The translations under genes were made by a program, and so were the position numbers. DNA of 62,182 nucleotides. Source: Pseudomonadota bacterium (GTDB lineage: Bacteria > Pseudomonadota > Gammaproteobacteria > Burkholderiales > Burkholderiaceae_E). The first letter of the stretch is position 1. Every line of letters begins with the position of its first letter. The DNA lies in NCBI GenBank assembly GCA_023388075.1, contig JAEWGX010000106.1:1-62182 (forward strand), read 5' to 3'. The notes under the pieces were generated by a model. It saw nothing but the letters and a program-made list of their open reading frames with translations, did not search any database and was not told where the DNA came from. Below, in pieces: positions 1-9,276 of the stretch.

Positions 1-1
1 G

Positions 2-934
2 CTGCAGGCCGCGCAGGATGCCGCGGAGACGGCGCGACGCGAGGCGGACGCGGCGCGCCTGGCGGCCGGCCATGCCGGCGACGAGCTGCGCGCGCTGGAA
101 GCGACACTGCGCGACGAGCTGCGGCAGCAGCGTCAGCGAAGGTCGCTCGAGGAACTCGCGGCCGCGCGGCAGCGCCTGGCGGATCTGGCGGCGCAGGTGC
201 GGGCCGCGGAAGCGTCGATCGAGGCGGCGCGCCCGCTTCTCCTGCAGCAGGACGCGGAGCGCTTCGCGCGCAGCGCGCGGCAGGCGCACGAGGCCCACGA
301 GCAGCGGCGGCTCGAGGTCGTCGCGATGGAATCCCAGCTCGAGGCAGCCGGGGCCGCGGGGCTGGAGGAGCTGCTCGCCGAGGCGCAGGGCGAGCTGCGC
401 CGCCTGGGGCGGCGTCATCGGGAGCTCGACCGGCGCGCGCGGGCGCTCGACCTGCTCGTGCGTTCGCTGCAGGCGAAACGCCAGGCGCTGACCAGCCGGC
501 TGCAGGCGCCACTGCGCGCGCGGCTCGATCACTATCTCCAGCTCCTCCTGCCCGGCGCGAGCCTGCGCGTGGACGAGGCGCTCAAGCCGGTCGCGCTGGA
601 GACGCCGCCGGGCCAGGGCGGTTTCGACGAGCTGAGCTTCGGCACCCGGGAGCAGCTCAGCATGGTGAGCCGGCTGGCCTATGCGGACCTGCTTCGCGAG
701 GCGGGACGGCCGACGCTGATCATCGTCGACGACGGGCTGGTGCACAGTGACCAGGCACGCCTGGCGCAGATGAAGCGGATTCTCTATGATGCCGCGAGCC
801 GCCACCAGATCCTGCTATTCAGTTGCCATCCGGACCGCTGGGAGGACCTGGGCGTGCCGGCGCGCGAGATCGCACCGCTCTCGGCCACCCGCCTCGAGCC
901 GGATCTGTTCGCGCAGCGAAGGAGTGGAACGTGA
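2..934 (+). CDS. AAA/SMC-like ATPase, YhaN family, C-terminal part
   Basis: The gene is open at the left edge; only the last ~310 residues are present. They begin with a long Ala/Glu/Arg/Leu-rich coiled coil (to about residue 185). A globular end follows with an ABC-type signature (LSFGTREQLSM, near 640-665) and a Walker B-like strand (PTLIIVDDGLVHSD, 709-750), then a D-loop/H-loop segment (LLFSCHPDRW). This layout fits RecF/SMC-type ATPases of the YhaN kind, which are usually paired with an SbcD-like nuclease and act on DNA ends. The partner would lie left of the window, so that role is inferred. The stop overlaps the next start by four bases (GTGA), which suggests co-transcription, although the downstream aminotransferase has no obvious link. 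Confidence 0.75.
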   Translation: MQAAQDAAETARREADAARLAAGHAGDELRALEATLRDELRQQRQRRSLEELAAARQRLADLAAQVRAAEASIEAARPLLLQQDAERFARSARQAHEAHEQRRLEVVAMESQLEAAGAAGLEELLAEAQGELRRLGRRHRELDRRARALDLLVRSLQAKRQALTSRLQAPLRARLDHYLQLLLPGASLRVDEALKPVALETPPGQGGFDELSFGTREQLSMVSRLAYADLLREAGRPTLIIVDDGLVHSDQARLAQMKRILYDAASRHQILLFSCHPDRWEDLGVPAREIAPLSATRLEPDLFAQRRSGT

Positions 935-2142
935 CCGCGCGAAGCGACACCGGACGGATTCCGGGCACCCGGTTCCTGCATTCACCGGGGCCGACCCACC
1001 TGCCCGACGAGGTGCTGGATGCCATGCATCGCCAGCCCTACGACCTCGGCGACCCGAGGGTGGACGAGCTGATCGCCCGGTGCGAAGCCGACCTCTCCCG
1101 GGTCCTCGACAGCGGCAACGCCGACATCTTCCTCTACGCCTGCAACGGCCACGGAGCGTGGGAGGCCGCGATCGCCAACCTGATCGCCCCGGACAAGGCA
1201 GCGCTCGTGCCGGGCGTAGGTCACTTCTCCGAATCCTGGGCGGCGCAGACCGAGGGCCTGGGTCGCCGGGTGGTTCGCACCCCCGTGCGCGACGGCTATC
1301 CAATCGATGCGACGGCCGTCGAGCAGGCGCTGCGGGCCGACACCGCGCGCGAGATCGCCGCGGTGTTCTTCGTGCACACCGACACCGCCGGCGGCATCAC
1401 CAGCGACCTGCGCGCGGTCCGTGCGGCGATCGATCAGAGCGGCCACCCCGCGCTGCTGGTGGCCGACGTGGTCGCGTCGCTCGCGGCCGCGCCGTTCTCC
1501 ATGCAGGCCGCCGGCGTGGACGTCGCCATCGGCGCCTCGCAGAAAGGGCTGATGGTGCCGCCCGGACTCGGCTTCGTCGCGGTGGGCGAGCGTGCCTTCG
1601 CCGTCTCCGAGCAGAATCCGGCGCCGCGCTTCTACTGGGACTGGCGCCGCCGTCGCAGCGAGCATTCATACCGCAAGTTCTGCGGCACCGCTCCGCTCAA
1701 CCTGCTGATGGGACTGCGGGCCGCGCTCGGGCTGCTTCGCGCCGAGGGCATGGAGAGAGTGACGGCGCGACATGCGCGGCTTGCCCGCGCGGTGAACGCG
1801 GCGGTCGCATGCTGGAGCGAGGCGGGCACGCTGGACTTCTACTGCAAGGAACCGCGGGCCCGCTCGGTGTCCGTGACGGCGGTGCAGACCGCGGCCGGGG
1901 TCGATCCGGAGGCGATCCGGCGGGTCGCGCGAGAGCGCTTCCAGGTGGCAATGGCGGGCGGCCTCGGACCGCTCTCGGGCCGGGTGTTCCGCATCGGCCA
2001 CCTGGGCGACATGAACGAGGCGATGATCCTCGGCTGCCTCGCCGGCGTCGAAGCGGCGCTGGTGGCGCTGGACGTGCCGCATGGCCGCGGCGCGCTCGAA
2101 CGCGCCGTGGCGAGCTTCGCCGCTGACAAGGAGGTGGGATGA
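931..2142 (+). CDS. Class V aminotransferase (alanine/serine-glyoxylate type)
   Basis: This 403-residue PLP enzyme belongs to aminotransferase class V. The GTG start at 931 is chosen because AAGGAG lies at 919-924 and the start overlaps the upstream stop. An in-frame start at 823 would only add low-complexity sequence. The N-terminus HSPGPTHLPDEVLDAM is typical of alanine-, serine- or phosphonate-type glyoxylate/pyruvate transaminases. The PLP Schiff-base lysine is very likely K205 in GASQKGLMVPPG, preceded by the cofactor-binding Asp in LLVADVVAS. The exact amino donor cannot be read from sequence. The stop overlaps the next ATG (ATGA), so 931-3041 looks like one transcription unit. Confidence 0.85.
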   Translation: MTARSDTGRIPGTRFLHSPGPTHLPDEVLDAMHRQPYDLGDPRVDELIARCEADLSRVLDSGNADIFLYACNGHGAWEAAIANLIAPDKAALVPGVGHFSESWAAQTEGLGRRVVRTPVRDGYPIDATAVEQALRADTAREIAAVFFVHTDTAGGITSDLRAVRAAIDQSGHPALLVADVVASLAAAPFSMQAAGVDVAIGASQKGLMVPPGLGFVAVGERAFAVSEQNPAPRFYWDWRRRRSEHSYRKFCGTAPLNLLMGLRAALGLLRAEGMERVTARHARLARAVNAAVACWSEAGTLDFYCKEPRARSVSVTAVQTAAGVDPEAIRRVARERFQVAMAGGLGPLSGRVFRIGHLGDMNEAMILGCLAGVEAALVALDVPHGRGALERAVASFAADKEVG

Positions 2143-3041
2143 GTCGGAAGGATTCGCCGAGCTGGAAGGTGTCGCTGAGCTGGAAGGTGTTCGCGATCGT
2201 TCTCGCGGGCTGCGCCCAGGGTGCGCTCGCCGCGGGAGCGGCAACCGCGCAGGCTGGCGCCGCGCGCCCTGCGGCCACCGGCAGCGAGACGGCCTCGATC
2301 GCTCCCGATCCGCGCCTGCGGGCGCTGCTCGCGGCAGAGCATCGCTCCGAGCGCAATGCCGCGCGGGACCGCCATCGCCATCCGCTCGAGACGATCGCCT
2401 TCTTCGGCATCCGGGACGACAGCACCGTGGTGGAGATCCTGCCGGGAAGCGCCGGCTACTACATGGAGATCCTGGCGCCTTACCTGCGCGAGCGCGGGCG
2501 CTATATCGCCGCCAACCGGGACGAGGCCGCGCCGCCGGCGTACCTGGCGGACCACCGCAAGCTGCTCGAGAGGATCGAGGCGCAGCCGCAGCTCTACGGA
2601 AAGGTCGAGGTGCGCCCCTTCAACGCCGGCCGGCACGAGATCGCGCCCGCCGGCACGGCGGATGTCGTGTTGAGCTTCAGGAACATCCACAACTGGATCG
2701 CCCGCGACGAGCTGGCCGGCTCGCTGCGCGCCTTCCACGCGGCGCTCAAGCCGGGCGGCGTGCTGGGCATCGTCGGGCATCGCGGCCGCGCGGATCTGCC
2801 GCAGGAGGCCCAGACCAGGGACGGCTACGTCCGCCAGGACGTCGCCATCGAGCTGATCGAGAAGGCCGGCTTCCGGTTCGACGGCGCCTCGGAGGTGAAC
2901 GCCAATCCTCGGGACACGAAGGACCATCCCGCGGGCGTCTGGACGCTGCCGCCCACCTATCGGCTGAAGGACCAGGACCGGGAGCGGTACGAGTCGATCG
3001 GCGAGAGCGACCGCTTCACCCTTCGCTTCGTGAAGCGGTAG
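2139..3041 (+). CDS. Exported class I SAM-dependent methyltransferase (COG4798-like)
   Basis: A 300-residue protein with an N-terminal export signal. A hydrophobic stretch ends in LAGC (residues 22-25), a plausible lipobox, so it may be a lipoprotein. The body resembles the predicted methyltransferases of COG4798: the SAM-binding region is degenerate but recognisable (VVEILPGSAGYYMEILAPYL), followed by DVVLSFRNIHNW and GGVLGIVGHRG. These proteins occur in many proteobacteria and their substrate is unknown. The first 18 codons lie in three tandem 18-base repeats. The start overlaps the aminotransferase stop and has AAGGAG upstream. Confidence 0.75.
   Translation: MSRKDSPSWKVSLSWKVFAIVLAGCAQGALAAGAATAQAGAARPAATGSETASIAPDPRLRALLAAEHRSERNAARDRHRHPLETIAFFGIRDDSTVVEILPGSAGYYMEILAPYLRERGRYIAANRDEAAPPAYLADHRKLLERIEAQPQLYGKVEVRPFNAGRHEIAPAGTADVVLSFRNIHNWIARDELAGSLRAFHAALKPGGVLGIVGHRGRADLPQEAQTRDGYVRQDVAIELIEKAGFRFDGASEVNANPRDTKDHPAGVWTLPPTYRLKDQDRERYESIGESDRFTLRFVKR
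2141..2194 (+). repeat. Three tandem 18-base units at a gene start
   Basis: Three consecutive 18-base units (2141-2158, 2159-2176, 2177-2194) share the pattern GAG-YBGGAAGG followed by a variable tail. They encode the related hexapeptides SRKDSP, SWKVSL and SWKVFA at the start of the exported methyltransferase. Units 2 and 3 are nearly identical and unit 1 is degenerate. Because the length is a multiple of three, changes in copy number would lengthen or shorten the N-region of the signal peptide without a frameshift. Confidence 0.8.
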
Positions 3042-3260
3042 GCCGGCACGCGACGGGCAACGCGCGACATGTCCGTGTCGCGGTCGCAAGTATCTGTCGG
3101 CCGCGATCGGCCCGCCAGTGCCTTTTCCGGGAGAGACGCAGGTGTCGGTATTCCCGCCAGTGCGCTGTCCCGCCGGTGCGACGGCGCGGGCGGCGGCATG
3201 CATCGACGTGGTAACCTCTCGGGAGAGAAACAACACTGTCCCGAAGGCCCGGAGGAGATC

Positions 3261-5114
3261 TTGCGTCCCACCGATGTCCTGGCACCCGACTACTTCCACA
3301 AGGTGGTCGATTGCCAGTGGGCGTGCCCCGCGCATACCCCCGTTCCCGAATACATCCGCCTGATCGCCACGGGCCGGCCCGCCGACGCCTACATGGTGAA
3401 CTGGCGGTCCAACGTGTTCCCCGGCGTGCTTGGCCGTACCTGCGACCGCCCCTGCGAGCCCGCCTGCCGGCGTGGTCGCGTGGAGGAGCGCAACACCGAG
3501 AAGCCGGAGCCGGTCGCCATCTGCCGCTTGAAGCGAGTGGCCGCGGACTACAAGGGTGACGTGGGCGCGCTGATGCCCAGGCCTGCCGACCGGCGCAACG
3601 GCCGGCGCATCGCCTGTGTCGGTGCCGGGCCGGCATCGCTCACCGTGGCAAGGGACCTCGCGCTGCTCGGCTACGAGATCACGCTCTTCGACCGCGATCC
3701 CCGCACCGCCGGCATGATCCGCAGCCAGATCCCGCGCTTTCGCCTGCCGGAGTCGGTGATCGACGAAGAGGTGGGCTACATCATGGCCCTGGGCGGCATC
3801 GAGTTCCGCCAGCGCCAGGTGGATTCGATGCGCGAGCTCCTCGGCGAAGGCTACGACGCGATCTTCGTCGGCTCGGGCGCCCCGCGTGGCCGGCCGCTGG
3901 ATGTCCCCGGCGCGGCGGAGGCGGCCGCGCACGTGCACATCGGCATCGACTGGCTGGCCTCGGTCGCGTTCGGCCATGTCACGTCGATCGGCAAGCGCGT
4001 CGTCGTCCTGGGCGGCGGCAACACCGCGATGGACTGCTGCCGTTCGGCTCGCCGGCTCGGTGGCGAGGACGTGAAGGTGGTGGTGCGCTCGGGCTACGAG
4101 GAGATGAAGGCATCGCCCTGGGAAAAGGAGGATGCCCAGCACGAGGGTATCCCGATCCTCAACTACCTGGTGCCGCTCGCGGTGGAGCACGAGGCGGGGC
4201 AGGTGAAGGGCGTGCGCTTCCAACGGGTCGCGGCGCAGTACGATGACAAGGGGCGCCGCAAGCTGGTTCCCACGGGCGAGCCGGACGAATTCATCGAGTG
4301 CGACGACGTGCTGGTCGCGATCGGCCAGGAGAACGCCTTTCCCTGGATCGAGCAGGACCTCGGCCTCGAGTTCGACAAGTGGGGCCTGCCGGTGCTGGAC
4401 ACGGCCACCCTGCAGTCGACGCTGCCCAGCGTCTTCTTCGGCGGCGACGCGGCGTTCGGTCCGAAGAACATCATCTGGGCTGTCGCCCACGGCCACGACG
4501 CCGCGATCTCCATCGACCGCTACCTGGAAGGCAAGCCGCTTGCCGAGCGCCCGCTGCCTTCGGTGCACGTCTCGTCGCAGAAGATGGGCATCCACGAATG
4601 GAGCTACGACAACGAGATTTCGCCGGAGCTGCGTCGCAAGGTGCCGTGGACCGACGCCGAGACCGCCCTGCGGGACATCAAGGTCGAGGTGGAGCTCGGC
4701 TTCGACACCAAGCTCGCGCTCGCCGAGGCGCGGCGCTGCCTCAACTGCGACATCCAGACGGTCTTCACCGGCCCGAAGTGCATCGAGTGCGACGCCTGCG
4801 TGGACATCTGCCCGATGGACTGCATCACCTTCACGGCGAATGCCGAGGAGGATGTCCTGCGCACCCGGCTCACCGCGCCCGCCCTCAACCCGGACCAGGA
4901 TCTCTACGTCTCCGAGCCGCTCAAGACCCAGCGCGTGATGGTGAAGGACGAGGACGTGTGCCTGCACTGCGGGCTGTGCGCCGAGCGCTGCCCCACCGGT
5001 GCCTGGGACATGCAGAAGTTCCTGATCGAGATGACCCATGCCGGACCGGGCCCCGCCCGCAACGGTCCGGCGCGTCCGCAGACCTCGCCCGGCGCGCTGG
5101 TCCGGGCGGCCTGA
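3261..5114 (+). CDS. GltD-like FAD/NAD(P) oxidoreductase with three Fe-S regions
   Basis: A 617-residue electron-transfer protein. The TTG at 3261 is chosen because GGAGGAG lies at 3251-3257 and homology begins at once (VDCQWACPAHTPVPEYI). The N-terminal Cys-rich region (CQWAC, CDRPCEPAC) is the Fe-S domain of glutamate synthase small subunits and dihydropyrimidine dehydrogenase. A FAD-binding Rossmann fold follows (VGAGPASLTVARDL, about residue 118), then an NAD(P)-binding fold (VVVLGGGNTAMDC, about 247). Two C-terminal 4Fe-4S motifs (CIECDACVDICPMDC; CLHCGLCAERCP) lie near residues 507 and 567. Ten bases separate it from the 2-oxoacid:ferredoxin oxidoreductase genes. It probably exchanges electrons between ferredoxin clusters and NAD(P)H. 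From memory, a comparable third component accompanies the 2-oxoglutarate:ferredoxin oxidoreductase of Thauera. Confidence 0.85.
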   Translation: MRPTDVLAPDYFHKVVDCQWACPAHTPVPEYIRLIATGRPADAYMVNWRSNVFPGVLGRTCDRPCEPACRRGRVEERNTEKPEPVAICRLKRVAADYKGDVGALMPRPADRRNGRRIACVGAGPASLTVARDLALLGYEITLFDRDPRTAGMIRSQIPRFRLPESVIDEEVGYIMALGGIEFRQRQVDSMRELLGEGYDAIFVGSGAPRGRPLDVPGAAEAAAHVHIGIDWLASVAFGHVTSIGKRVVVLGGGNTAMDCCRSARRLGGEDVKVVVRSGYEEMKASPWEKEDAQHEGIPILNYLVPLAVEHEAGQVKGVRFQRVAAQYDDKGRRKLVPTGEPDEFIECDDVLVAIGQENAFPWIEQDLGLEFDKWGLPVLDTATLQSTLPSVFFGGDAAFGPKNIIWAVAHGHDAAISIDRYLEGKPLAERPLPSVHVSSQKMGIHEWSYDNEISPELRRKVPWTDAETALRDIKVEVELGFDTKLALAEARRCLNCDIQTVFTGPKCIECDACVDICPMDCITFTANAEEDVLRTRLTAPALNPDQDLYVSEPLKTQRVMVKDEDVCLHCGLCAERCPTGAWDMQKFLIEMTHAGPGPARNGPARPQTSPGALVRAA

Positions 5115-5124
5115 GGAGACCCTG

Positions 5125-7002
5125 ATGAATCCGCTCCAGGAGCCGATCCGCGCCGTCAACGACTTCGTGATCAAGTTCGCCAACGTGAACGGCTCCGGTT
5201 CCGCGTCCGCGAACGAGCTCTTCGCCAAGTCGATCCTGCGCATGGGGGTGCCGGTCAGCCCACGCAACATCTTCCCGTCCAACATCCAGGGGCTGCCCAC
5301 CTGGTACGAGGTGCGGGTCAACGAGAACGGCTACCTCGGGCGCCGCGGCGGCGTCGACATGATGGTGGCGATGAACCCGCAGACCTGGGATCGCGACCTG
5401 AAGGAGATCTCGCCCGGCGGCTATCTCTTCTACGACTCGACCCGCCCGCTGCCGCCGGAGAAGTTCCGCAACGACATCGCGGTGATCGGCATGCCGCTCA
5501 CCGAGCTGACCAACGCGAACTACAGCGATTCGCGCCAGCGCCAGCTCATGAAGAACATCGTCTACCTGGGCGCGCTCTCGGCGCTGCTCGGGATCGATCC
5601 CGACGTGATCGAGAAGCTCTTCGGCGAGATGTACAAGGGCAAGGAACGGCTGCTGGACGGCAACGTCAAGGCGCTGCACCTCGGGCGCACTCACGCCCGG
5701 CAGTCGCTGCCGGAGATCGGCCTGGCGGTCGAGGCCCGCGATTGCGTCGGCGACATGATCTTCATGGAGGGCAACGCGGCCACGGCCCTGGGCGCCGTGT
5801 ACGGCGGCGCCACGGTCTGCGCCTGGTATCCGATCACGCCGTCGTCGTCGGTGGCCGAGGCCTTCGAGAGCTGGTGCCGCAAGCTGCGGCACGATCCGGA
5901 CACCGGCCAGGCGCGCTACGCCATCGTGCAGGCAGAGGACGAGCTCGCCTCGATCGGCATGGTGGTCGGGGCCGGCTGGAACGGCGCCCGTGCGTTCACG
6001 GCCACTTCCGGCCCCGGCATTTCGCTGATGACGGAGTTTCTCGGGCTCGCGTACTTCGCCGAGATCCCCGCCACCATCGTCAACGTCCAGCGCGGCGGCC
6101 CGTCCACCGGCATGCCCACCCGGACGCAGCAGGCCGACGTGCTCGCGTGCGCGTATGCCGGCCACGGGGATACCAAGCACGTCCTCCTCTTCCCGGAAGA
6201 TCCGGCTGAATGCTTCGACTTCACGGCGCAGGCACTGGACCTGGCGGACCGGCTGCAGACGCCGGTGTTCGTGATGACGGACCTGGACATCGGCATGAAC
6301 CGGCGCCTGTGCCGGCCTCTTGCCTGGGACGACAGCCGCGTGCTCGACCACGGCAAGGTGATGGACTTCGAGATGCTCGAGTCCGGCGTGGATTTCGGCC
6401 GTTATCTCGACGTGGACGGCGACGGCATTCCGTACCGTACCCTGCCGGGCACCCATCCCACCCGGGGCGCCTATTTCACCCGCGGCACCACGCGCAACCC
6501 GTACGCCAAGTACAGCGAGACCGGGCAGGACTACATCTACAACATGGAGCGCCTGCTGCGCAAGTTCGAGACGGCCAAGGCGCTCGTGCCGCAGCCGGTC
6601 GAGCGGCCCGCGAGCGGCGCGGTCCTGCCCCAGGGCGCGAGTCGGGCACGCTTCGGCGCGCTTCACTTCGGCTCGACCGCGCCGGCCATGACCGAGGCGC
6701 ACGACGCGCTCGAGGAAGACGGCGTCGCGGTCGACGTCATGCGCCTGCGCGCGTTCCCGTTCCCCGACGCGGTGAAGGCCTTCATCCTGGCGCACGAGGT
6801 CGTCTTCGTCGTCGAGCAGAACCGCGACGCGCAGTTGCGCACGCTGCTCGTGAACGAGCTCGGCATCGACCCGGCGAAGCTGGTCGCCATCCTGCACTAC
6901 GACGGCACGCCGATCACGGCGCGCTTCATCCACGAGCGGATCGGCGACCGGATCAGCCAGGCCAAGGTGACGCCGATCAAGCGCCTGGCGACCGCCTCCT
7001 AG
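5125..7002 (+). CDS. 2-oxoacid:ferredoxin oxidoreductase, fused gamma-alpha subunit
   Basis: A 625-residue subunit with the gamma domain (about residues 10-195; GSGSASANELFAKSILRMG) fused ahead of the alpha domain (from about 210). The alpha domain carries the hallmark YPITPSSS near residue 235 and the conserved TATSGPGISLMTEFLG and QRGGPSTGMPTRTQQ segments. The ATG at 5125 has GAGGAG upstream. With the beta subunit at 7018 it forms a CoA-dependent, ThDP enzyme that decarboxylates a 2-oxoacid and reduces ferredoxin. The fused layout and size fit the 2-oxoglutarate type (KorA), but the preferred substrate cannot be read with certainty. Confidence 0.9.
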   Translation: MNPLQEPIRAVNDFVIKFANVNGSGSASANELFAKSILRMGVPVSPRNIFPSNIQGLPTWYEVRVNENGYLGRRGGVDMMVAMNPQTWDRDLKEISPGGYLFYDSTRPLPPEKFRNDIAVIGMPLTELTNANYSDSRQRQLMKNIVYLGALSALLGIDPDVIEKLFGEMYKGKERLLDGNVKALHLGRTHARQSLPEIGLAVEARDCVGDMIFMEGNAATALGAVYGGATVCAWYPITPSSSVAEAFESWCRKLRHDPDTGQARYAIVQAEDELASIGMVVGAGWNGARAFTATSGPGISLMTEFLGLAYFAEIPATIVNVQRGGPSTGMPTRTQQADVLACAYAGHGDTKHVLLFPEDPAECFDFTAQALDLADRLQTPVFVMTDLDIGMNRRLCRPLAWDDSRVLDHGKVMDFEMLESGVDFGRYLDVDGDGIPYRTLPGTHPTRGAYFTRGTTRNPYAKYSETGQDYIYNMERLLRKFETAKALVPQPVERPASGAVLPQGASRARFGALHFGSTAPAMTEAHDALEEDGVAVDVMRLRAFPFPDAVKAFILAHEVVFVVEQNRDAQLRTLLVNELGIDPAKLVAILHYDGTPITARFIHERIGDRISQAKVTPIKRLATAS

Positions 7003-7017
7003 GACATTTCCGGTGCC

Positions 7018-8073
7018 ATGACCTACCTGAAGAAGCCCCGGCTGCGTCATCCGACCCTCGAGGTCAACCGCGTCGGCTACACCCGCCGCGACTACGAAGG
7101 CGCGATCTCGACGCTCTGCGCCGGTTGCGGCCACGATTCGATCTCGGCCGCGATCGTGCAGGCGTGCTGGGAGCTCGACATCGAGCCGCATCGCGTCGCG
7201 AAGCTCTCGGGAATCGGCTGCTCGTCCAAGACGCCTGATTACTTCCTAGGCAATTCGCACGGATTCAACACGGTCCACGGCCGCATGCCCTCGGTGCTCA
7301 CCGGCGCCAACCTCGCCAACCGCGAGCTGCTCTACCTCGGTGTCTCTGGCGACGGCGACTCCGCCTCGATCGGGCTTGGCCAGTTCGCCCATGTGATGCG
7401 CCGGGGCGTCAACATGCTGTACCTGGTCGAGAACAACGGCGTCTACGGACTCACCAAGGGCCAGTTCTCCGCCACCGCCGACTCCGGCTCCAAGTCCAAG
7501 CGCGGCGCCGTCAACCGGGACTCCCCAATCGACCTGGTGTCGCTCGCCCTGCAGCTCGGCGCCACCTTCGTCGCGCGCGGCTTCTCCGGCGACAAGCGCC
7601 AGCTGGTGCCGCTGATCAAGGCCGCGATCGAGCACCGCGGCGCCGCCTTCATCGACGTGGTGAGCCCATGCGTGGCCTTCAACAACCACGAAGGCAGCAC
7701 CAAGAGCTACGACTACGTGCGCGAGCACAACGAGGCGGTCAACCGGATCGACTTCATCCCGCGCCGCAAGGAGATCGTGGCGGAGGCGGCCGAGGGAGAG
7801 GTGCTGGAGGTGGTCCAGCACGACGGCTCGGTGCTGCGGTTGCGCAAGCTGCACGCGATGTACGACCCCACCGACCGGCTGGCAGCGATGAACTACATCC
7901 AGCAGCGGCAGGCGGCCGGCGAGGTCGTGACCGGCCTGCTCTACGTGGATCCCGATCCCGAGGACCTGCACCAGCACCTGGGCACCGTCGAGACCGCGTT
8001 CAACCGCCTCGGTACGGCTGAGCTCTGCCCCGGCGCCACGGCGCTCGGGCGGATCAACCAGTCGCTGCGCTGA
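7018..8073 (+). CDS. 2-oxoacid:ferredoxin oxidoreductase beta subunit
   Basis: The 351-residue catalytic partner of the alpha subunit, 15 bases upstream. It has the cysteines expected for the proximal 4Fe-4S cluster (CAGCGH near residue 35, GIGCS near 66, and a later Cys in VVSPCVAFNNHE). The ThDP/Mg2+ motif GDGDSASIG is followed by ENNGVYGLTKGQFS. These are diagnostic for KorB/PorB-type beta subunits. The genes at 3261, 5125 and 7018 form one operon. No benzoyl-CoA reductase or other obvious consumer of reduced ferredoxin lies in the window. Confidence 0.9.
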   Translation: MTYLKKPRLRHPTLEVNRVGYTRRDYEGAISTLCAGCGHDSISAAIVQACWELDIEPHRVAKLSGIGCSSKTPDYFLGNSHGFNTVHGRMPSVLTGANLANRELLYLGVSGDGDSASIGLGQFAHVMRRGVNMLYLVENNGVYGLTKGQFSATADSGSKSKRGAVNRDSPIDLVSLALQLGATFVARGFSGDKRQLVPLIKAAIEHRGAAFIDVVSPCVAFNNHEGSTKSYDYVREHNEAVNRIDFIPRRKEIVAEAAEGEVLEVVQHDGSVLRLRKLHAMYDPTDRLAAMNYIQQRQAAGEVVTGLLYVDPDPEDLHQHLGTVETAFNRLGTAELCPGATALGRINQSLR

Positions 8074-8247
8074 GCGTGGCGGCACGCAGGCCCCGGCGCC
8101 GGGCCGTTCCCGGTGGCGTCGGACTGAAACGCATGTGGCCGCGCGTATGCGGCGGACACGAATCGGCTCGGGCTAACCCCGAGAATGCAGATCCCGCGCC
8201 GCAGTTGCGGCAGAATGCCGGAAGAACCCAGCAACTAGGAGACAGAC

Positions 8248-9276
8248 ATGACACGTCGGGCAATCCTGATGCAGTCCGTGGCCGCGCTGGCGGTCGGCGC
8301 GCTTGCCGCGCTGCCGTCGCCGGGCCGTGCCGCCGATATCAACCTGACCTACGCCTTCTTCGCGCCGGCCCAGACCTTCCCCGGGCGGCAGATGGCGCAC
8401 TGGGCCGAGGAGATCAAGAAGCGCACCAACGGCAAGGTCGAGGTGCGCACCTTCCCCGGGGGATCGCTGCTTTCCGCCCGCGACATGTACGACGGCGTGA
8501 GCAAGGGCGTGGCCGACATCGGCCTCGGGTCGCCGTCGTACGACCCGGGCCGCTTCCCGCTGACCTCCGGCATCTCGTTGCCGCTCGGCTTCCCCAGCTC
8601 CACGGTCGCGAGCCAGGTGCTATGGGAGCTCACCAAGGAATTCAAGCCGAAGGAGTACGAGAGCTTCAAGGTGATCGCCATGTTCACCACGGAGCCCGGT
8701 CACATCCAGACCAACAAGGCGGTCCGCAACGCCGGCGACCTGGCCGGCATGAAGCTGCGGGCCAGCGGCACCGGCGTGCCGGTGCTGTCCGCGCTCGGCG
8801 CCGCGCCGGTCGGCATGCCCATGCCGGAGGTGCCGCAGGCGGTCCAGACCGGCGTCATCGCCGGGCACATGACCTCGCGCGAGGTCCTCAAGGACTTCAA
8901 GCTGGCGGAGATGCTCAAGTTCACCACCGACTATCCCACCGTCGTCACCAGCTTCGCGGCGGTGATGGACCGCAAGCGCTGGGACAAGCTGCCCGACGAC
9001 GTGAAGAAGGTGATCGACCAGCTGGCCGAGGAGATGCCGGGCTGGACCGGCCGCTACCACGACCAGCAGAACGTCGGCGAGGCGCTGGAATGGTCGAAGA
9101 AGCAGCACGGGCTGGAGATCGTGTCGCTGTCGGCTGACGAGCGCAAGGCATGGAACGCCAAGCTCGAGCCGATGGTTACCCAATGGGTCGAGGAGATGAA
9201 GGGCAAGGGCCTGCCGGCGGAGAAGTACGTGCAGCGCGCCCGCGAGCTGCGCGACCAGCTCGCCAACAAGAAGTGA
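8248..9276 (+). CDS. TRAP transporter periplasmic solute receptor (DctP family)
   Basis: A 342-residue protein with a signal peptide (MTRRAILMQSVAALAVGALAAL ending near PGRAAD). The DctP fold follows, with the conserved AGDLAGMKLRASGTGVPVLSALGAAPVGMPMPEV segment that holds the carboxylate-binding arginine of this family. It delivers an organic acid to the membrane subunits encoded directly downstream; their start overlaps its stop by four bases. AGGAGAC lies just before the ATG. It lies 174 bases downstream of the oxidoreductase operon on the same strand. That hints at a 2-oxo- or hydroxy-acid substrate, but this is inference. Confidence 0.9.
   Translation: MTRRAILMQSVAALAVGALAALPSPGRAADINLTYAFFAPAQTFPGRQMAHWAEEIKKRTNGKVEVRTFPGGSLLSARDMYDGVSKGVADIGLGSPSYDPGRFPLTSGISLPLGFPSSTVASQVLWELTKEFKPKEYESFKVIAMFTTEPGHIQTNKAVRNAGDLAGMKLRASGTGVPVLSALGAAPVGMPMPEVPQAVQTGVIAGHMTSREVLKDFKLAEMLKFTTDYPTVVTSFAAVMDRKRWDKLPDDVKKVIDQLAEEMPGWTGRYHDQQNVGEALEWSKKQHGLEIVSLSADERKAWNAKLEPMVTQWVEEMKGKGLPAEKYVQRARELRDQLANKK

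Noticed and set aside
1839..5321. A 1160-codon open frame on the minus strand across the methyltransferase and oxidoreductase genes
   Set aside because: It is antisense to genes with clear homology, is rich in Arg/Ala/Gly/His as expected from a GC-rich complementary frame, and shows no domain.
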